Positions 43,401-54,808 of a stretch of DNA of 64,000 bases are shown one piece after another (the first letter of the stretch is position 1; each line of letters starts with the position of its first letter). Location of the stretch: contig NZ_CCDM010000002.1 of assembly GCF_000750635.1 (NCBI RefSeq), positions 558,001 through 622,000 of the forward strand, read 5' to 3'. Source of the DNA: Oceanobacillus jeddahensis (GTDB lineage: Bacteria; Bacillota; Bacilli; Bacillales; Amphibacillaceae). Position numbers and translations under genes: made by a program. Under the pieces are notes generated by a model. That model had not been told where the DNA came from and did not search any database. It saw only the letters and a list, made by a program, of their open reading frames with translations.

Positions 43401-43732
43401 TAGGGAACATCTCCTTGTGAAAACCATTGAATAATAATTAGGCCAACCTTTACACCACCCATTGCAGATAAAATTAACAGGATTTGTTTTATTAAATCCA
43501 TTGGTGTACCGTCGAATAATCCTCTTTCAAAGTTAGCGATTGCATCAAAGGTACCGCCGATTGCAGCAACAATCCCCCATATTCTTAAGCGTTCTGCGAT
43601 TCGATTCATGGAGGTTAGAGCAGCATCTCCAGTCGCAAAATCTCCAATGCTCCCGATAATAGAGCCTCCGATGATAACTCCTAATGCAATGAAAAAACAA
43701 TGAATAAATGCAGCAAAAAAACGTTCCTCCAT
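43400..43732 (-). CDS. ytrH: Sporulation membrane protein YtrH
   Basis: This small integral membrane protein of 110 residues has three hydrophobic segments. The family pattern GGSIIGSIGDFATGDAALTS is followed by AERLRIWGIVAAIGGTFDA. It is needed for efficient sporulation in Bacillus, together with ytrI. GAGGAGTG precedes the ATG. The gene pair is divergent from dnaE, as in other Bacillaceae. Confidence 0.93.
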   Translation of the reverse strand: MEERFFAAFIHCFFIALGVIIGGSIIGSIGDFATGDAALTSMNRIAERLRIWGIVAAIGGTFDAIANFERGLFDGTPMDLIKQILLILSAMGGVKVGLIIIQWFSQGDVP

Positions 43733-43834
43733 ATGGACACTCCTCGCACTATAGCTTGTCTTATAATTGGCAACTCTTATGGTTGGAGGTGCTATATTCT
43801 ATCCTATGAATGAAGGGAACGAGATATGAGAAAA

Positions 43835-43883
43835 ACTAATGCTATAGGTACATATGTACTTTTTTGGCAAATAAGGCATTAGT
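43835..43883. repeat. Nested inverted repeats upstream of dnaE
   Basis: actaatgc (43835-43842) pairs with gcattagt (43876-43883); inside the loop lies a 12-bp palindrome, gtacatatgtac (43848-43859). It may be a regulator site or a terminator stem. Confidence 0.45.
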
Positions 43884-43891
43884 CTAATTGC

Positions 43892-43921
43892 TTGGCGAAT
43901 GCTAAGTTTTCTAATTATAAT
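43892..43921 (+). promoter_or_regulatory. Candidate dnaE promoter
   Basis: TTGGCG (43892-43897), 18 bases, TATAAT (43916-43921), 28 bases before the dnaE start. The -35 box is imperfect. Confidence 0.45.
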
Positions 43922-43949
43922 AGACATAGTAGAAAGAAGGCGGGATAGA

Positions 43950-46900
43950 ATGACGTACACACATATATCAGTGAAAAGCGGCTACAGTTTAATGGAGAGC
44001 ACGATTTCTATACAAAAGCTTGTTCAAAAAGCGAAAAAATTTCATGCTCAAAGCTTATGTTTAACTGATGAAGCTGTTCTTTACGGGGCCGTTTCTTTCT
44101 ATAAAGCTTGTATGGATCAAGGAATAAAACCAATTATTGGAATGAGTGTTCCTGTTCAAATGGAAGGAAATGAGCGGAGTTATCCGTTTATTGTACTTGC
44201 CAAAAACAAGAATGGCTATCAACAGCTGTTATCCTTAAGTACCTATTTACAAACAAATCATATGGATAAATTACCTATTGAACAGCTTACGGAATATACA
44301 GAGGGTATCATTGGTGTGGCGTCTGGAAAAGCGCTTCTGCAAGACGTCAACGATACCATGGAAACGGACAACCAATTACTTGTACAACAAATGAAAAGGG
44401 TTGAATCATACTTTCAAACAGGTGATTTTTATGTTGGAATTGATCCCCAGTTACATCAACTTCAACTTTGGCAAGAGATGGACTTCACTTATGTTGCTAT
44501 GCAGGATGTTCTATATTTAGATGAGCAGGATGTATTCGCTTATGATTGTTTGCAAGCAATGCGCTACGGGAAGCATTGGATTCCAAAACAGAAAGAACAG
44601 TTGCCTACAGGGCATCATTTTACTTCTCCAGAGGAAATGAAACAATTATTTTATGCTTGGCCGGAACTACTGGATAAGACCGAAGAAATCACGGATAAAT
44701 GTACAACCTACTTGCATTTTGATGAGCAGCATCTGCCATCCTTTCCAACACCAAATCAATTATCAGCAGATGCCTACTTACGAGAATGCTGTGAAAAAGG
44801 GTTAAAGGAGCGTTATCCAACCATTACAGAGACGCATAGAGAGCGATTAGAATACGAACTGAAAACAATTATAAATATGAATTATAGTGATTATTTTTTA
44901 ATTGTTGCTGATTTTATTCAATTTGCGAAAACGAATCACATTATGGTTGGACCAGGCAGGGGGTCTTCAGCAGGATCTATTGTAGCTTATATTTTAGGGA
45001 TTACAGAAGTTGATCCATTAAAATATAATCTGTTATTCGAACGTTTTTTAAATCCAGAAAGGCAAACCATGCCAGATATTGATGTAGATTTCTCTGATAT
45101 TCGACGTGATGAAGTGATTGATTATGTTAGAGATAAATATGGTAAGGACCATGTTGCACAGATTATTACTTTTGGAACGTATGCAACTCGTTCCATCCTT
45201 CGTGAATTGATGAAAACAATGAATATCCATGATCAAGATGTCAGCTATATTTTACGCGAGATGAAGCGGGCGTCTTCAAAAAGTATTCAAAGGTTGTTAC
45301 AAGATTCAGTGGAATTAGCAACGTATGTGAAATCATCTGAAAAGCTGAAAACGTTATTTTCCATTGCAATGAAGCTGGAGGGGTTACCAAGAAACGTATC
45401 CACACATGCTGCGGGTGTTGTCATTAGTGAACAGCCGTTAGTGACAGATGTTCCTTTAACCAGCGGTACAGGCGAAACCTATTTGACGCAATATGCAATG
45501 AACGAACTGGAAGCTGCAGGGTTGTTAAAAATGGACTTTTTGGGGCTTAGAAACCTTTCGTTAATAGAAAGAGTTACGAAAAGTGTAGCATATACGCATA
45601 AAAAAAATGACATACTAACGGATATCCCGGAGCAGGATGAAAAAACTTTTGCCATGCTGCGAAAAGGAGAGACCAGTGGTGTCTTTCAATTAGAGTCAGC
45701 GGGAATGCAAAATGTTCTTAAAGAACTGCAGCCGTCTTCATTTGAGGATATTGTGGCGGTGAATGCACTGTACCGACCGGGCCCAATGGATTTTATCCCT
45801 GTTTATATCCGACGAAAATTTAAGCAAGAACCTGTAACCTACCCGCATCCGGATTTAGAGCCAATTTTAAAATCAACATACGGTGTGCTTATTTATCAGG
45901 AACAGATTATGCAAATTGCTCACCGTATTGCAGGGTTCAGTTTAGGGGATGCGGATATTTTAAGAAGAGCTGTAAGTAAGAAGAAGAAAGAAGTTATGCA
46001 GGAACAAGAGCAAGCTTTTATAAAAGGGTGTTTAAAAAATGGCTATTCTCAAGCGGTAGCGGGAGAGATTTTCAGCTGGATTGTTCGCTTTTCCAATTAT
46101 GGATTTCCGAGAAGCCATGCAGTAGCATATAGTAAAATATCCTATCAGCTCAGCTTTCTAAAAGCGCATTATCCAGAAGTATTTTTTTCATGCTTGTTAA
46201 CAGATGCCAAAAATCAACCTGAAAAGTTATTAGCTTATCAAGAGTCATTAAAAGAAATTAATATCGATATACTTCCGCCGCATATTAATAGGAGCTATCA
46301 GCAATTTACAGTTGAAAAAAAAGGAATACGTGCAGGGCTGGCTGCGATTAAAGGAATCAGCTATCAGGCATTACTTCATGTTTTAGAGATTCGAAAAGAA
46401 GCCCCGTTCACCAGTTTTTTTGATTTTTGTATGCGTATTGATATTAAAAAAGTAAACCGCGCTGCCATAAAAAATCTTATTTTAGCCGGTTCATTTGATA
46501 CTTTTCATTCCAATCGGGCAAGTCTGATTGAATCTATTGCGCCAGCTCTTGAACAAAAAGAGCTTTTTCAGGGAATGTATGAAGATGCTTCTTTATTTCA
46601 TGATGCATTGGAATATACCGAAACAGCGGATTATTCCATGATGCAGAAGCTTCATTTTGAAAAAGAATTGATGGGTATCTATATATCGAATCATCCGTTT
46701 GAAAGCTATCGGAATGTGTTAAGAGCGAATGGAATTGTTTCTTTCAAACAGGCAGATCAGTTTACTGACAAGCGAAAAGATATTTTTACAGCCGGTGTAG
46801 TGGAAGAAATAAAAGTTATTCGTACAAAAAATAGAGAAAGAATGGCCTTTTTAACTGTCTCCGATGAGGATAAAAAGAGAGACGCTGTTATCTTTCCAGA

Positions 46901-47267
46901 CTTATTTCGTCAAATTTCGAACCATCTGGAAGAAGAGCAGATCGTTTGGATGCGTGTTACTGTAGAAAAAAGAAATCAGAAGCTCCAGTTTGTTATAAAA
47001 GAAATAGCTGCTTTTGACCTTTCTGAAGTAGGTTTCCCAGAAACAAAAAAATTGTTTATACGATTGACCGATCAAGATAAAAGCAGTGCTTTAAAATATT
47101 TACAGCAGCTGGCTGATCAGCATCCAGGAAAGACACCAGTGATCGTATATAATTCGGTAGATAAGGAAACGTACCAGCTTGCAACCAATTATTCTCTTCA
47201 GTTGAGCGAAAAAGAAATGAAGCAGTTAAAAAATTATTTTGGAAATGATAATGTAATAGAGAGATGA
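43950..47267 (+). CDS. dnaE: DNA polymerase III subunit alpha DnaE
   Basis: This replicative C-family polymerase of 1105 residues extends primers on the lagging strand before PolC in Firmicutes. The PHP domain (THISVKSGYSLMESTISI) opens the protein. PDIDVDFSDIRRDEV near residue 380 and KMDFLGLRNL near 530 hold the catalytic aspartates. GPGRGSSAGSIVAY lies in the palm, and the C-terminal part has the OB-fold (GVVEEIKVIRTKNRERM). No exonuclease insertion is present, as expected for DnaE rather than PolC. ATG 43950 follows AGAAGGCGGG. Confidence 0.97.
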   Translation: MTYTHISVKSGYSLMESTISIQKLVQKAKKFHAQSLCLTDEAVLYGAVSFYKACMDQGIKPIIGMSVPVQMEGNERSYPFIVLAKNKNGYQQLLSLSTYLQTNHMDKLPIEQLTEYTEGIIGVASGKALLQDVNDTMETDNQLLVQQMKRVESYFQTGDFYVGIDPQLHQLQLWQEMDFTYVAMQDVLYLDEQDVFAYDCLQAMRYGKHWIPKQKEQLPTGHHFTSPEEMKQLFYAWPELLDKTEEITDKCTTYLHFDEQHLPSFPTPNQLSADAYLRECCEKGLKERYPTITETHRERLEYELKTIINMNYSDYFLIVADFIQFAKTNHIMVGPGRGSSAGSIVAYILGITEVDPLKYNLLFERFLNPERQTMPDIDVDFSDIRRDEVIDYVRDKYGKDHVAQIITFGTYATRSILRELMKTMNIHDQDVSYILREMKRASSKSIQRLLQDSVELATYVKSSEKLKTLFSIAMKLEGLPRNVSTHAAGVVISEQPLVTDVPLTSGTGETYLTQYAMNELEAAGLLKMDFLGLRNLSLIERVTKSVAYTHKKNDILTDIPEQDEKTFAMLRKGETSGVFQLESAGMQNVLKELQPSSFEDIVAVNALYRPGPMDFIPVYIRRKFKQEPVTYPHPDLEPILKSTYGVLIYQEQIMQIAHRIAGFSLGDADILRRAVSKKKKEVMQEQEQAFIKGCLKNGYSQAVAGEIFSWIVRFSNYGFPRSHAVAYSKISYQLSFLKAHYPEVFFSCLLTDAKNQPEKLLAYQESLKEINIDILPPHINRSYQQFTVEKKGIRAGLAAIKGISYQALLHVLEIRKEAPFTSFFDFCMRIDIKKVNRAAIKNLILAGSFDTFHSNRASLIESIAPALEQKELFQGMYEDASLFHDALEYTETADYSMMQKLHFEKELMGIYISNHPFESYRNVLRANGIVSFKQADQFTDKRKDIFTAGVVEEIKVIRTKNRERMAFLTVSDEDKKRDAVIFPDLFRQISNHLEEEQIVWMRVTVEKRNQKLQFVIKEIAAFDLSEVGFPETKKLFIRLTDQDKSSALKYLQQLADQHPGKTPVIVYNSVDKETYQLATNYSLQLSEKEMKQLKNYFGNDNVIER

Positions 47268-47367
47268 TTCAGCTCCTTTAAATGTGTATCATTTTATCCA
47301 TATTTTTATGTTTATTATAGAGCTATGAAAGTTGATTGGAAAGATTTTATACGTTAGAAATACTCGC

Positions 47368-47418
47368 ATTCACTCCTCTATTACTCGTACAAAATGCGTA
47401 AGTAATAGAGGAGCGAAT
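47368..47418 (+). terminator. Strong hairpin after dnaE
   Basis: attcactcctctattact (47368-47385) pairs with agtaatagaggagcgaat (47401-47418), 18 bp with one mismatch, followed by atttaagttttcc. The remaining bases to the malic enzyme gene are AT-rich with no gene. Confidence 0.8.
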
Positions 47419-47590
47419 ATTTAAGTTTTCCAATACACCATGTAATGACAGAAGATCGTAATTTTATGGTTATAGTTACTTTACACAAGTGTCCGATCTG
47501 TTATAATAAAAGGGATTTAAATGGCTTGGCCCAATATGTAAGCGTAATTATTTTACATATTACTTACTGTATTCAAAGGAGCGGAATTCA

Positions 47591-48829
47591 ATGGCAAACC
47601 TACGAGATGAAGCATTACATTTACACAAACTAAAGCAAGGAAAATTGGAAGTGAAAACAAAGGTACCGGTCAAAAATAAAGAGGATTTAAGTTTAGCATA
47701 TTCTCCTGGTGTAGCAGAGCCTTGTAAAGAAATCTATGAACGAAAAGAAACCGTCTATGACTATACAATGAAGGGGAATATGGTCGCGGTAGTTAGTGAT
47801 GGATCTGCTGTTTTAGGTCTTGGGAATATTGGTGCAGAAGCTTCCTTACCTGTAATGGAAGGAAAAGCAGTATTATTTAAAGGGTTCGCAGGAGTGGATG
47901 CGTTTCCGATCTGCCTTGACACCCAAGATGTAGATAAAATTGTGGAGACGGTTAAATTAATGGAGCCAACCTTTGGTGGAGTTAATCTGGAAGATATTGC
48001 AGCACCAAATTGCTTTATTATAGAAGATCGGTTAAAGAGTGAAACCAATATTCCTATTTTTCATGATGATCAACATGGTACGGCAATTGTAACTGTTGCA
48101 GGGCTGATGAATGCTTTAAAGTTGGTAGATAAAGATTTTTCTAATATAAAAGTTGTAGCGAATGGAGCAGGTGCAGCAGGTATTGCAATTATTCGATTAT
48201 TAAAGAGTCTTGGCGTTCATGATATGATTATGTGTGATTCTCGGGGAGCAATTTATGAAGGGCGTCCTCAAGGAATGAATAAAGTAAAAGAAATGGTCGC
48301 AAAATATACGAACGCTCAGAAAATCGAAGGAAGCCTGGAAGATGTATTAGAAGGTGCAGATGTATTTATCGGCGTTTCAGTAGGTGGAGCTTTAACGAAA
48401 GAAATGGTAAAGAAAATGAATGATGATTCGATTATTTTTGCGATGGCAAACCCGGACCCGGAAATCTTGCCTGATGATGCAAAAGAAGCCGGGGCAAAAG
48501 TTATTGGTACAGGCCGCTCGGATTTTCCAAACCAGGTAAATAATGTGCTTGCTTTTCCAGGGATTTTCCGGGGAGCTCTGGATGTGAGAGCAACGCGTAT
48601 TAATGAAGAAATGAAAATTGCTGCTGCAGAGGGAATTGCTTCCTTGATTGCAGAAGGTGATTTAAATGAAGATTATGTTATTCCTTCTCCTTTTGATGAC
48701 AGAGTTGCCCCGCTTGTTGCCAAACATGTAGCTGAAGCAGCGATGAAAACAGGTGTGGCCCGTATTCAAGTAGATTCAGAAGAAGTAGCAGAAAAGACAA
48801 GGCGCCTTACAAAAGAAATTAATAAATAG
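47591..48829 (+). CDS. ytsJ: NADP-dependent malic enzyme (YtsJ type)
   Basis: This enzyme oxidatively decarboxylates malate to pyruvate, making NADPH. It has 412 residues. The conserved start region LSLAYSPGVAEPCKEI, the catalytic stretch LEDIAAPNCF with FHDDQHGTAIV, and the Rossmann loop VANGAGAAGIAI are all present. The short form without a phosphotransacetylase domain is normal for Bacilli. AAAGGAGCGG precedes ATG 47591. In Bacillus, ytsJ is also between dnaE and accD. It ends before an imperfect hairpin near 48845-48893. Confidence 0.93.
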   Translation: MANLRDEALHLHKLKQGKLEVKTKVPVKNKEDLSLAYSPGVAEPCKEIYERKETVYDYTMKGNMVAVVSDGSAVLGLGNIGAEASLPVMEGKAVLFKGFAGVDAFPICLDTQDVDKIVETVKLMEPTFGGVNLEDIAAPNCFIIEDRLKSETNIPIFHDDQHGTAIVTVAGLMNALKLVDKDFSNIKVVANGAGAAGIAIIRLLKSLGVHDMIMCDSRGAIYEGRPQGMNKVKEMVAKYTNAQKIEGSLEDVLEGADVFIGVSVGGALTKEMVKKMNDDSIIFAMANPDPEILPDDAKEAGAKVIGTGRSDFPNQVNNVLAFPGIFRGALDVRATRINEEMKIAAAEGIASLIAEGDLNEDYVIPSPFDDRVAPLVAKHVAEAAMKTGVARIQVDSEEVAEKTRRLTKEINK

Positions 48830-48844
48830 GTTGATCTAACAATT

Positions 48845-48893
48845 ATCCCCTGAGACATTTTATTTTGTTAAAAGTGTTTTGGGGGTATTTTAT
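48845..48893 (+). terminator. Imperfect terminator of the malic enzyme gene
   Basis: tatcccctgagacatttt and aaagtgttttgggggta pair with mismatches, then a T-rich run. Confidence 0.5.
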
Positions 48894-48932
48894 CGCAGTG
48901 TAACTGGCTGGGGCTGGGACTGCGATTACCAA

Positions 48933-49184
48933 TGTTGTCAGGTTAGTGAATTTCATTAAGATTATGTTTGATACTGGTAGATAGCAATAAGGCTAACTAG
49001 CGGAGGAAAAACACGGAGACTCCTGTGGGAAAGCGTGGAGGGAAGACCCCACAGAAAAAAAAGCGAACTTCTTTTTTTTGAGGAGGCTGTACTCAAGCCC
49101 ACGGAAAGCGTAGTGTTTTTCTGGGGTTGCGATTACTCACCCCACCATAACCCGTCGCAGCGGTCGTATTAACCTGACAACATT
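48933..49184. mobile_element. MITE-like element with 15-bp inverted ends
   Basis: aatgttgtcaggtta (48933-48947) is perfectly inverted at 49170-49184. The flanks both carry tgcgattac (48923-48931 and 49187-49195), which looks like a 9-bp target duplication but is also part of the local gcgattactcgcccc repeat. Inside are a cggaggaaaaacac / gtgtttttct stem and another motif copy at 49130. There is no coding sequence. Confidence 0.5.
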
Positions 49185-49186
49185 AA

Positions 49187-49260
49187 TGCGATTACTCGTC
49201 CCATCGTAAAGAGTTGTGTGTCGAAAAAACACCCACTGAGTGAAGTTTCACTTTATGTTA
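49187..49260 (+). repeat. Intergenic repeat motif with conserved tail
   Basis: gcgattactcgtccc is followed by gttgtgtgtcgaaaaaac and gaagtttcactttatg, nearly the same as at 41194-41262. From 49261 to 49815 I see only AT-rich DNA with a weak aaaaagcaa / ttgcttttt stem near 49497-49605 and no gene. Confidence 0.7.
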
Positions 49261-49815
49261 AAATTAAATTTAAAAAAAGTACATTGCTATTTGAGGTAAA
49301 CTTTTTATTTTACATTTTTATATTGAACGCAGCAGGAATAGAATATTAAAGCAGGATCAAACCACTTCTATTCACTTTTGATATATAAATAAATTAGTAT
49401 TGATTACAACAACGTGATTGCACGACTTGCCATCAGGTGGTAATCTATTGGTTGGGTTTCTATTTCATTTTTATAAAATAACTATAAAATGAAAAGTAAA
49501 AAAGCAAATAAACCAATGCTTTAGGAAAAGGAACTTCTACTAAGAACACCCGTCTCCTTTAATAATTTGTTTAGCTTGCTTTTTCGTTCCTTAAAAAGGT
49601 TCTTCTTTTTACACCCAAGGGCAGAGGTACGACGTTAGCCAACTGTTTCTTTTTAAACACACACTATTATAACTCAGTAAAATAGTTTACAATGGTAAGA
49701 TAAGAAAAACGTTCTTACTTGAAAACTCTATTTGAATGCTAGTTAATATTTGCAATTTATTTATTATATATATTATACAAACGTGAACTAGCAGTAGAAA
49801 AAGGGGGGATAGACC

Positions 49816-50670
49816 TTGCCACTTAAAGATTTTTTCGGCAAGCGTAAGAAGTATGCATCGATTCCGAGCGATAAAGCAAAAGTAGATGTTCCAGAGGGGT
49901 TAATGCAGAAGTGTGATAATTGTAAGCAGATTTATTATCGAAAAGAAATCGTTAAATCTTTATATGTTTGCCCAAACTGCGGATACCACCATCCGATGAC
50001 CGCATGGGCAAGAATTGAGAGTTTGTTCGACGAAGGAACATTTAAAGAGTGGGATGCAGGACTAACTTCATCTAATCCACTAGATTTTCCTGATTATGAA
50101 TCAAAGATAAAAAAAGACCGCCAGAAGACAGGGCTGAATGAAGGAATTGTTACTGGAACGGGTGCTATTGATGATAATCAGATTGCATTTGCAGTGATGG
50201 ATTCCAATTTTCGTATGGGAAGTATGGGTTCTGCAATTGGAGAAAAAATAACAAGAGCCATTGAAAATGCCAGAAAGGAGTCTATTCCTTTTATTATATT
50301 TACAGCATCTGGTGGAGCACGTATGCAGGAAGGGCTTTTGAGTTTAATGCAGATGGCGAAAACTTCCTTTGCTGTGAAACGGTTTAGAGACAGCGGTAAT
50401 TTAATGATTTCTGTGATGACTCATCCAACTACTGGTGGTGTATCTGCTAGTTTTGCATCTATTGGAGATTATAACTTTGCCGAGCCGGGAGCACTCATTG
50501 GTTTTGCCGGCCGCAGAATTATTGAGCAGACGATCCGTGAAAAACTGCCAAATGATTTTCAGACAGCTGAATTTCAGCTGGAGCATGGACAAGTAGATAA
50601 GGTGATTCACCGTCATGTTATGAAAAAAAAACTTGGAAAGATTCTTTCCATGCATGTGGATGGGAGGTAA
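49816..50670 (+). CDS. accD: Acetyl-CoA carboxylase carboxyltransferase subunit beta
   Basis: This subunit transfers CO2 from carboxybiotin to acetyl-CoA together with AccA, the first step of fatty-acid synthesis. It has 284 residues. A zinc ribbon (Cys33, Cys36, Cys52, Cys55) precedes the crotonase-fold core with [19 protein letters not shown] and [15 protein letters not shown]. The TTG start follows GGGGGGA at eight bases. accA begins seven bases after the stop, as in most Bacilli. Confidence 0.97.
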   Translation: MPLKDFFGKRKKYASIPSDKAKVDVPEGLMQKCDNCKQIYYRKEIVKSLYVCPNCGYHHPMTAWARIESLFDEGTFKEWDAGLTSSNPLDFPDYESKIKKDRQKTGLNEGIVTGTGAIDDNQIAFAVMDSNFRMGSMGSAIGEKITRAIENARKESIPFIIFTASGGARMQEGLLSLMQMAKTSFAVKRFRDSGNLMISVMTHPTTGGVSASFASIGDYNFAEPGALIGFAGRRIIEQTIREKLPNDFQTAEFQLEHGQVDKVIHRHVMKKKLGKILSMHVDGR

Positions 50671-50676
50671 CCCGAA

Positions 50677-51633
50677 ATGGCGCCAATCTTAGAATTTGAA
50701 AAGCCAATTGTGAATCTGAAAGAAAAGATTAAAGAATTAAAATCATTCACAGAAAACAGTGATATTGATTTAAGAGATGAAATCAAGACGCTGGAAGAGC
50801 GCTTAGCTAAATTAGAAGAAGATATTTATGGAAATCTAAAGCCCTGGAACCGGGTACAAATGGCGAGGCATCCAGAACGCCCTACAACACTGGAATATGT
50901 GGAAAGAATATTTGAAGACTTTATTGAATTTCATGGGGATCGCTTGTTTGGTGAAGATGAAGCGATTATATCCGGGATAGCTTATTATAAAGAGCAGCCA
51001 GTAACAGTGATTGGCCATCAACGTGGAAAAGATACCAAAGAAAATATTAAACGTAATTTCGGCATGCCGCATCCTGAAGGCTATCGAAAAGCATTACGTC
51101 ACATGAAACAGGCAGAAAAGTTTCACCGCCCGATTATTACCTTTATTGATACAAAAGGAGCTTATCCGGGAAAAGCTGCGGAAGAAAGAGGGCAAAGTGA
51201 AGCCATCGCTAAAAATTTAATGGAAATGGCTGGATTAACAGTTCCTATTGTATGTATTGTAATAGGTGAAGGTGGAAGTGGCGGAGCATTAGGAATCGGC
51301 GTTGGGAATCGTGTTCATATGCTGGAGAATTCTACATATTCGGTGATATCTCCAGAAGGCGCAGCTGCAATTCTTTGGAAAGATGCAGGGGAAGCACAGC
51401 GTGCTGCGGAAACAATGCAGATCACAGCTCCTGACTTGAAAAAATTGGATGTTATCGATGAAGTGATACCAGAACCAAAAGGTGGAGCACATCGAGATAT
51501 TGATACACAAGCGTCACTCATTGACCAAGTCCTGGAAAAGTCCATAAACGAGCTAAAAGGGTTGTCATCAGAGGATATTGTAGAAGAAAGATGGCAAAAA
51601 TATAAAAAGATAGGTTCATTTCAAACGGTATAA
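50677..51633 (+). CDS. accA: Acetyl-CoA carboxylase carboxyltransferase subunit alpha
   Basis: This 318-residue partner of AccD has an N-terminal helical part ([16 protein letters not shown]) and the conserved core PRGQSE-type segment [13 protein letters not shown] followed by [17 protein letters not shown] and [16 protein letters not shown], which binds carboxybiotin. GGGAGG precedes the ATG. Both subunits are made from one transcript, ending at the perfect hairpin at 51638. Confidence 0.97.
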   Translation: MAPILEFEKPIVNLKEKIKELKSFTENSDIDLRDEIKTLEERLAKLEEDIYGNLKPWNRVQMARHPERPTTLEYVERIFEDFIEFHGDRLFGEDEAIISGIAYYKEQPVTVIGHQRGKDTKENIKRNFGMPHPEGYRKALRHMKQAEKFHRPIITFIDTKGAYPGKAAEERGQSEAIAKNLMEMAGLTVPIVCIVIGEGGSGGALGIGVGNRVHMLENSTYSVISPEGAAAILWKDAGEAQRAAETMQITAPDLKKLDVIDEVIPEPKGGAHRDIDTQASLIDQVLEKSINELKGLSSEDIVEERWQKYKKIGSFQTV

Positions 51634-51637
51634 CCGT

Positions 51638-51672
51638 AAATAAAGGCTGAGAATGAATATCAGCCTTTATTT
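51638..51672 (+). terminator. Terminator of accDA
   Basis: aaataaaggctga and tcagcctttattt pair perfectly (13 bp) over nine bases, then T-rich. The rest of the gap to pfkA contains a TATAAT at 51767 with a weak -35 and no gene. Confidence 0.9.
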
Positions 51673-51953
51673 TAATTTGGATTATAATGAAAGAATCATG
51701 TAAAATAGATAAAGTGGGTAAATGAAAGATAAGAAATCAATCATCGATTATTGATCTGTTTTGGTTTATAATGGTTCTCTCTCAAGATTTTCTTTTTCTT
51801 TTATTTACATGAGGAGAATGTTTAAGTGTTTTTAACAGTCCGAAAAAGGGAATTCGACAAAATAGGATAAAGAAAACATGGAGATGTCAACATTTAAGCA
51901 TACTTAAAAAAGCTTGAGCATTGCAATTTTTAAACAATGAGGTGAGTAAATAA

Positions 51954-52913
<960 letters not shown>

Positions 52914-52949
52914 ATATAAGGTATGTAATGAATTGAAGGAGGAAACAAA

Positions 52950-54710
52950 ATGAGAAACACAAAAATTGTTTGTACAATTGGTCCAGCATCAGAATCAGTA
53001 GAAAAATTGGAGAAGTTAATCGATGCAGGAATGAATGTTGCTAGATTAAACTTTTCGCATGGAGACTTCGATGAACATGGTGCAAGAATCAATAATATTC
53101 GTGAAGCAGCAGCTAAAAAAGATAGAACAGTAGCGATTCTTCTTGATACAAAAGGTCCTGAAATCCGTACAGGAAGCTTTAAAGAGGGAAGAGCTGATAT
53201 TGTCCAAGGTAAAGAGGTTATTATTTCCATGGACGAAGTAGAAGGTACTGCCGAGAAATTCAGTATTACGTATAATGGATTAATCGATGATGTTCACGCA
53301 GGATCTAAAATATTATTAGATGATGGCCTTATTGAATTGGAAGTAAAAGAGATCAATCACAATGCTGGAGAAATTGTTACGGTTGCATTAAACTCCGGAG
53401 AGATTAAAAACAAAAAAGGAGTTAATGTTCCTAATGTATCGGTCAACCTTCCTGGAATTACAGAAAAGGATACCAATGATATTATTTTTGGAATTGAACA
53501 AGGTGTAGACTTTATTGCAGCTTCTTTTGTTCGTCGTCCTTCCGATGTATTGGAAATTAAAGAAGTATTGGAGCAGCATCAAGCAGAGCATATTAAAATT
53601 ATCCCTAAAATTGAGAACCAGGAAGGGGTAGACAATATTGACAGTATCCTGGAAGTAAGTGATGGTTTAATGGTTGCACGGGGAGATCTTGGTGTAGAAA
53701 TACCGGCAGAAGATGTGCCTCTTGTACAGAAAAAGCTTATTACAAAATGTAATACAGCTGGAAAACCCGTGATTACAGCGACACAGATGTTAGATTCGAT
53801 GCAGCGCAACCCTCGTCCGACCCGTGCAGAGGCTTCCGACGTTGCAAATGCTATTTTTGATGGTACAGATGCTATCATGCTTTCTGGGGAAACAGCTGCA
53901 GGAATGTATCCAGTTGAATCTGTTCAAACGATGAGCAATATCGCATTAAAAGCAGAATCTGCATTAGATCATAAAGCAATTCTGGAAGAACGTTCTAAAA
54001 ACGTAGATATGGAAATCAGAGAAGCGATTACTCAATCTGTTTCCCATACAGCATATAATTTAAATATAGGTACGATCATTACGCCGACAGAAAGTGGTTC
54101 AACAGCACGCATGGTTTCAAAATATCGTCCAAAAGCGACCATTATTGCAGTAACAGTGGATGAAGTTGTAAATCGTCAACTTTCTCTTGTATGGGGTGTA
54201 CATGCAGTAAGGGGTACAGCTACCAAATCTACAGATGAGATGCTGGAAGTGTCTGTAAAACAAGGTTTGGAAGCAGAAGTATGTAAACGTGGAGATACTG
54301 TCCTTGTTGTTGCCGGAGTCCCTGCTGGAGAAAAAGGCACAACAAATCTGATGAAAGTTCATGTTATTGGTGATGTTGTTGCAAAAGGACAAGGTATTGG
54401 CAGAAGTAAAGCATATGGACATGTTGTCTTTGCTAAAAATAATGAAGAAGCACTATCCCGAATGGATGAAGGGGATATTCTTGTAACGCATGCTACGGAA
54501 AAAGAAATGATGCCGGCAATTGAAAAAGCTGCTGCAGTTATTACAGAAGAAGGCGGCCTGACTTCTCATGCGGCAGTAGTAGGCGTTAGTCTGGGAATTC
54601 CTGTTATTGTAGGTGTAGAGAACGTCTTTGAACTATTAGAAGATGGTCAAGATATTACTGTAGACAGCAGCCGAGGTCAAGTTTACGCAGGTCATGCAGG
54701 CGTACTATAA
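52950..54710 (+). CDS. pyk: Pyruvate kinase with extra C-terminal PEP-utiliser domain
   Basis: This enzyme turns PEP and ADP into pyruvate and ATP. It has 586 residues. [12 protein letters not shown] opens the barrel, [11 protein letters not shown] follows, [13 protein letters not shown] and [13 protein letters not shown] are active-site motifs, and [14 protein letters not shown] closes the core. About 110 extra C-terminal residues carry [19 protein letters not shown], the histidine domain seen in Bacillus and Geobacillus enzymes. AAGGAGG precedes the ATG. A terminator follows. Confidence 0.98.
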   Translation: MRNTKIVCTIGPASESVEKLEKLIDAGMNVARLNFSHGDFDEHGARINNIREAAAKKDRTVAILLDTKGPEIRTGSFKEGRADIVQGKEVIISMDEVEGTAEKFSITYNGLIDDVHAGSKILLDDGLIELEVKEINHNAGEIVTVALNSGEIKNKKGVNVPNVSVNLPGITEKDTNDIIFGIEQGVDFIAASFVRRPSDVLEIKEVLEQHQAEHIKIIPKIENQEGVDNIDSILEVSDGLMVARGDLGVEIPAEDVPLVQKKLITKCNTAGKPVITATQMLDSMQRNPRPTRAEASDVANAIFDGTDAIMLSGETAAGMYPVESVQTMSNIALKAESALDHKAILEERSKNVDMEIREAITQSVSHTAYNLNIGTIITPTESGSTARMVSKYRPKATIIAVTVDEVVNRQLSLVWGVHAVRGTATKSTDEMLEVSVKQGLEAEVCKRGDTVLVVAGVPAGEKGTTNLMKVHVIGDVVAKGQGIGRSKAYGHVVFAKNNEEALSRMDEGDILVTHATEKEMMPAIEKAAAVITEEGGLTSHAAVVGVSLGIPVIVGVENVFELLEDGQDITVDSSRGQVYAGHAGVL

Positions 54711-54723
54711 TAGTTAAGAAAAA

Positions 54724-54762
54724 ACAAACAAACCTCCGATAGCTATTCGGAGGTTTTGTTTG
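54724..54762 (+). terminator. Terminator of pfkA-pyk
   Basis: aacctccga and tcggaggtt pair, extended by acaaac and gtttgt across a bulge, then T residues. Confidence 0.85.
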
Positions 54763-54808
54763 TACATTAGAAAATATTATTTATTTGCAAGATAGAAAGG
54801 GTGTTAAA

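Noticed and set aside
47445..47633. 62-codon frame overlapping the malic enzyme start
   Set aside because: There is no ribosome site and it shares the region with the malic enzyme leader in another frame.
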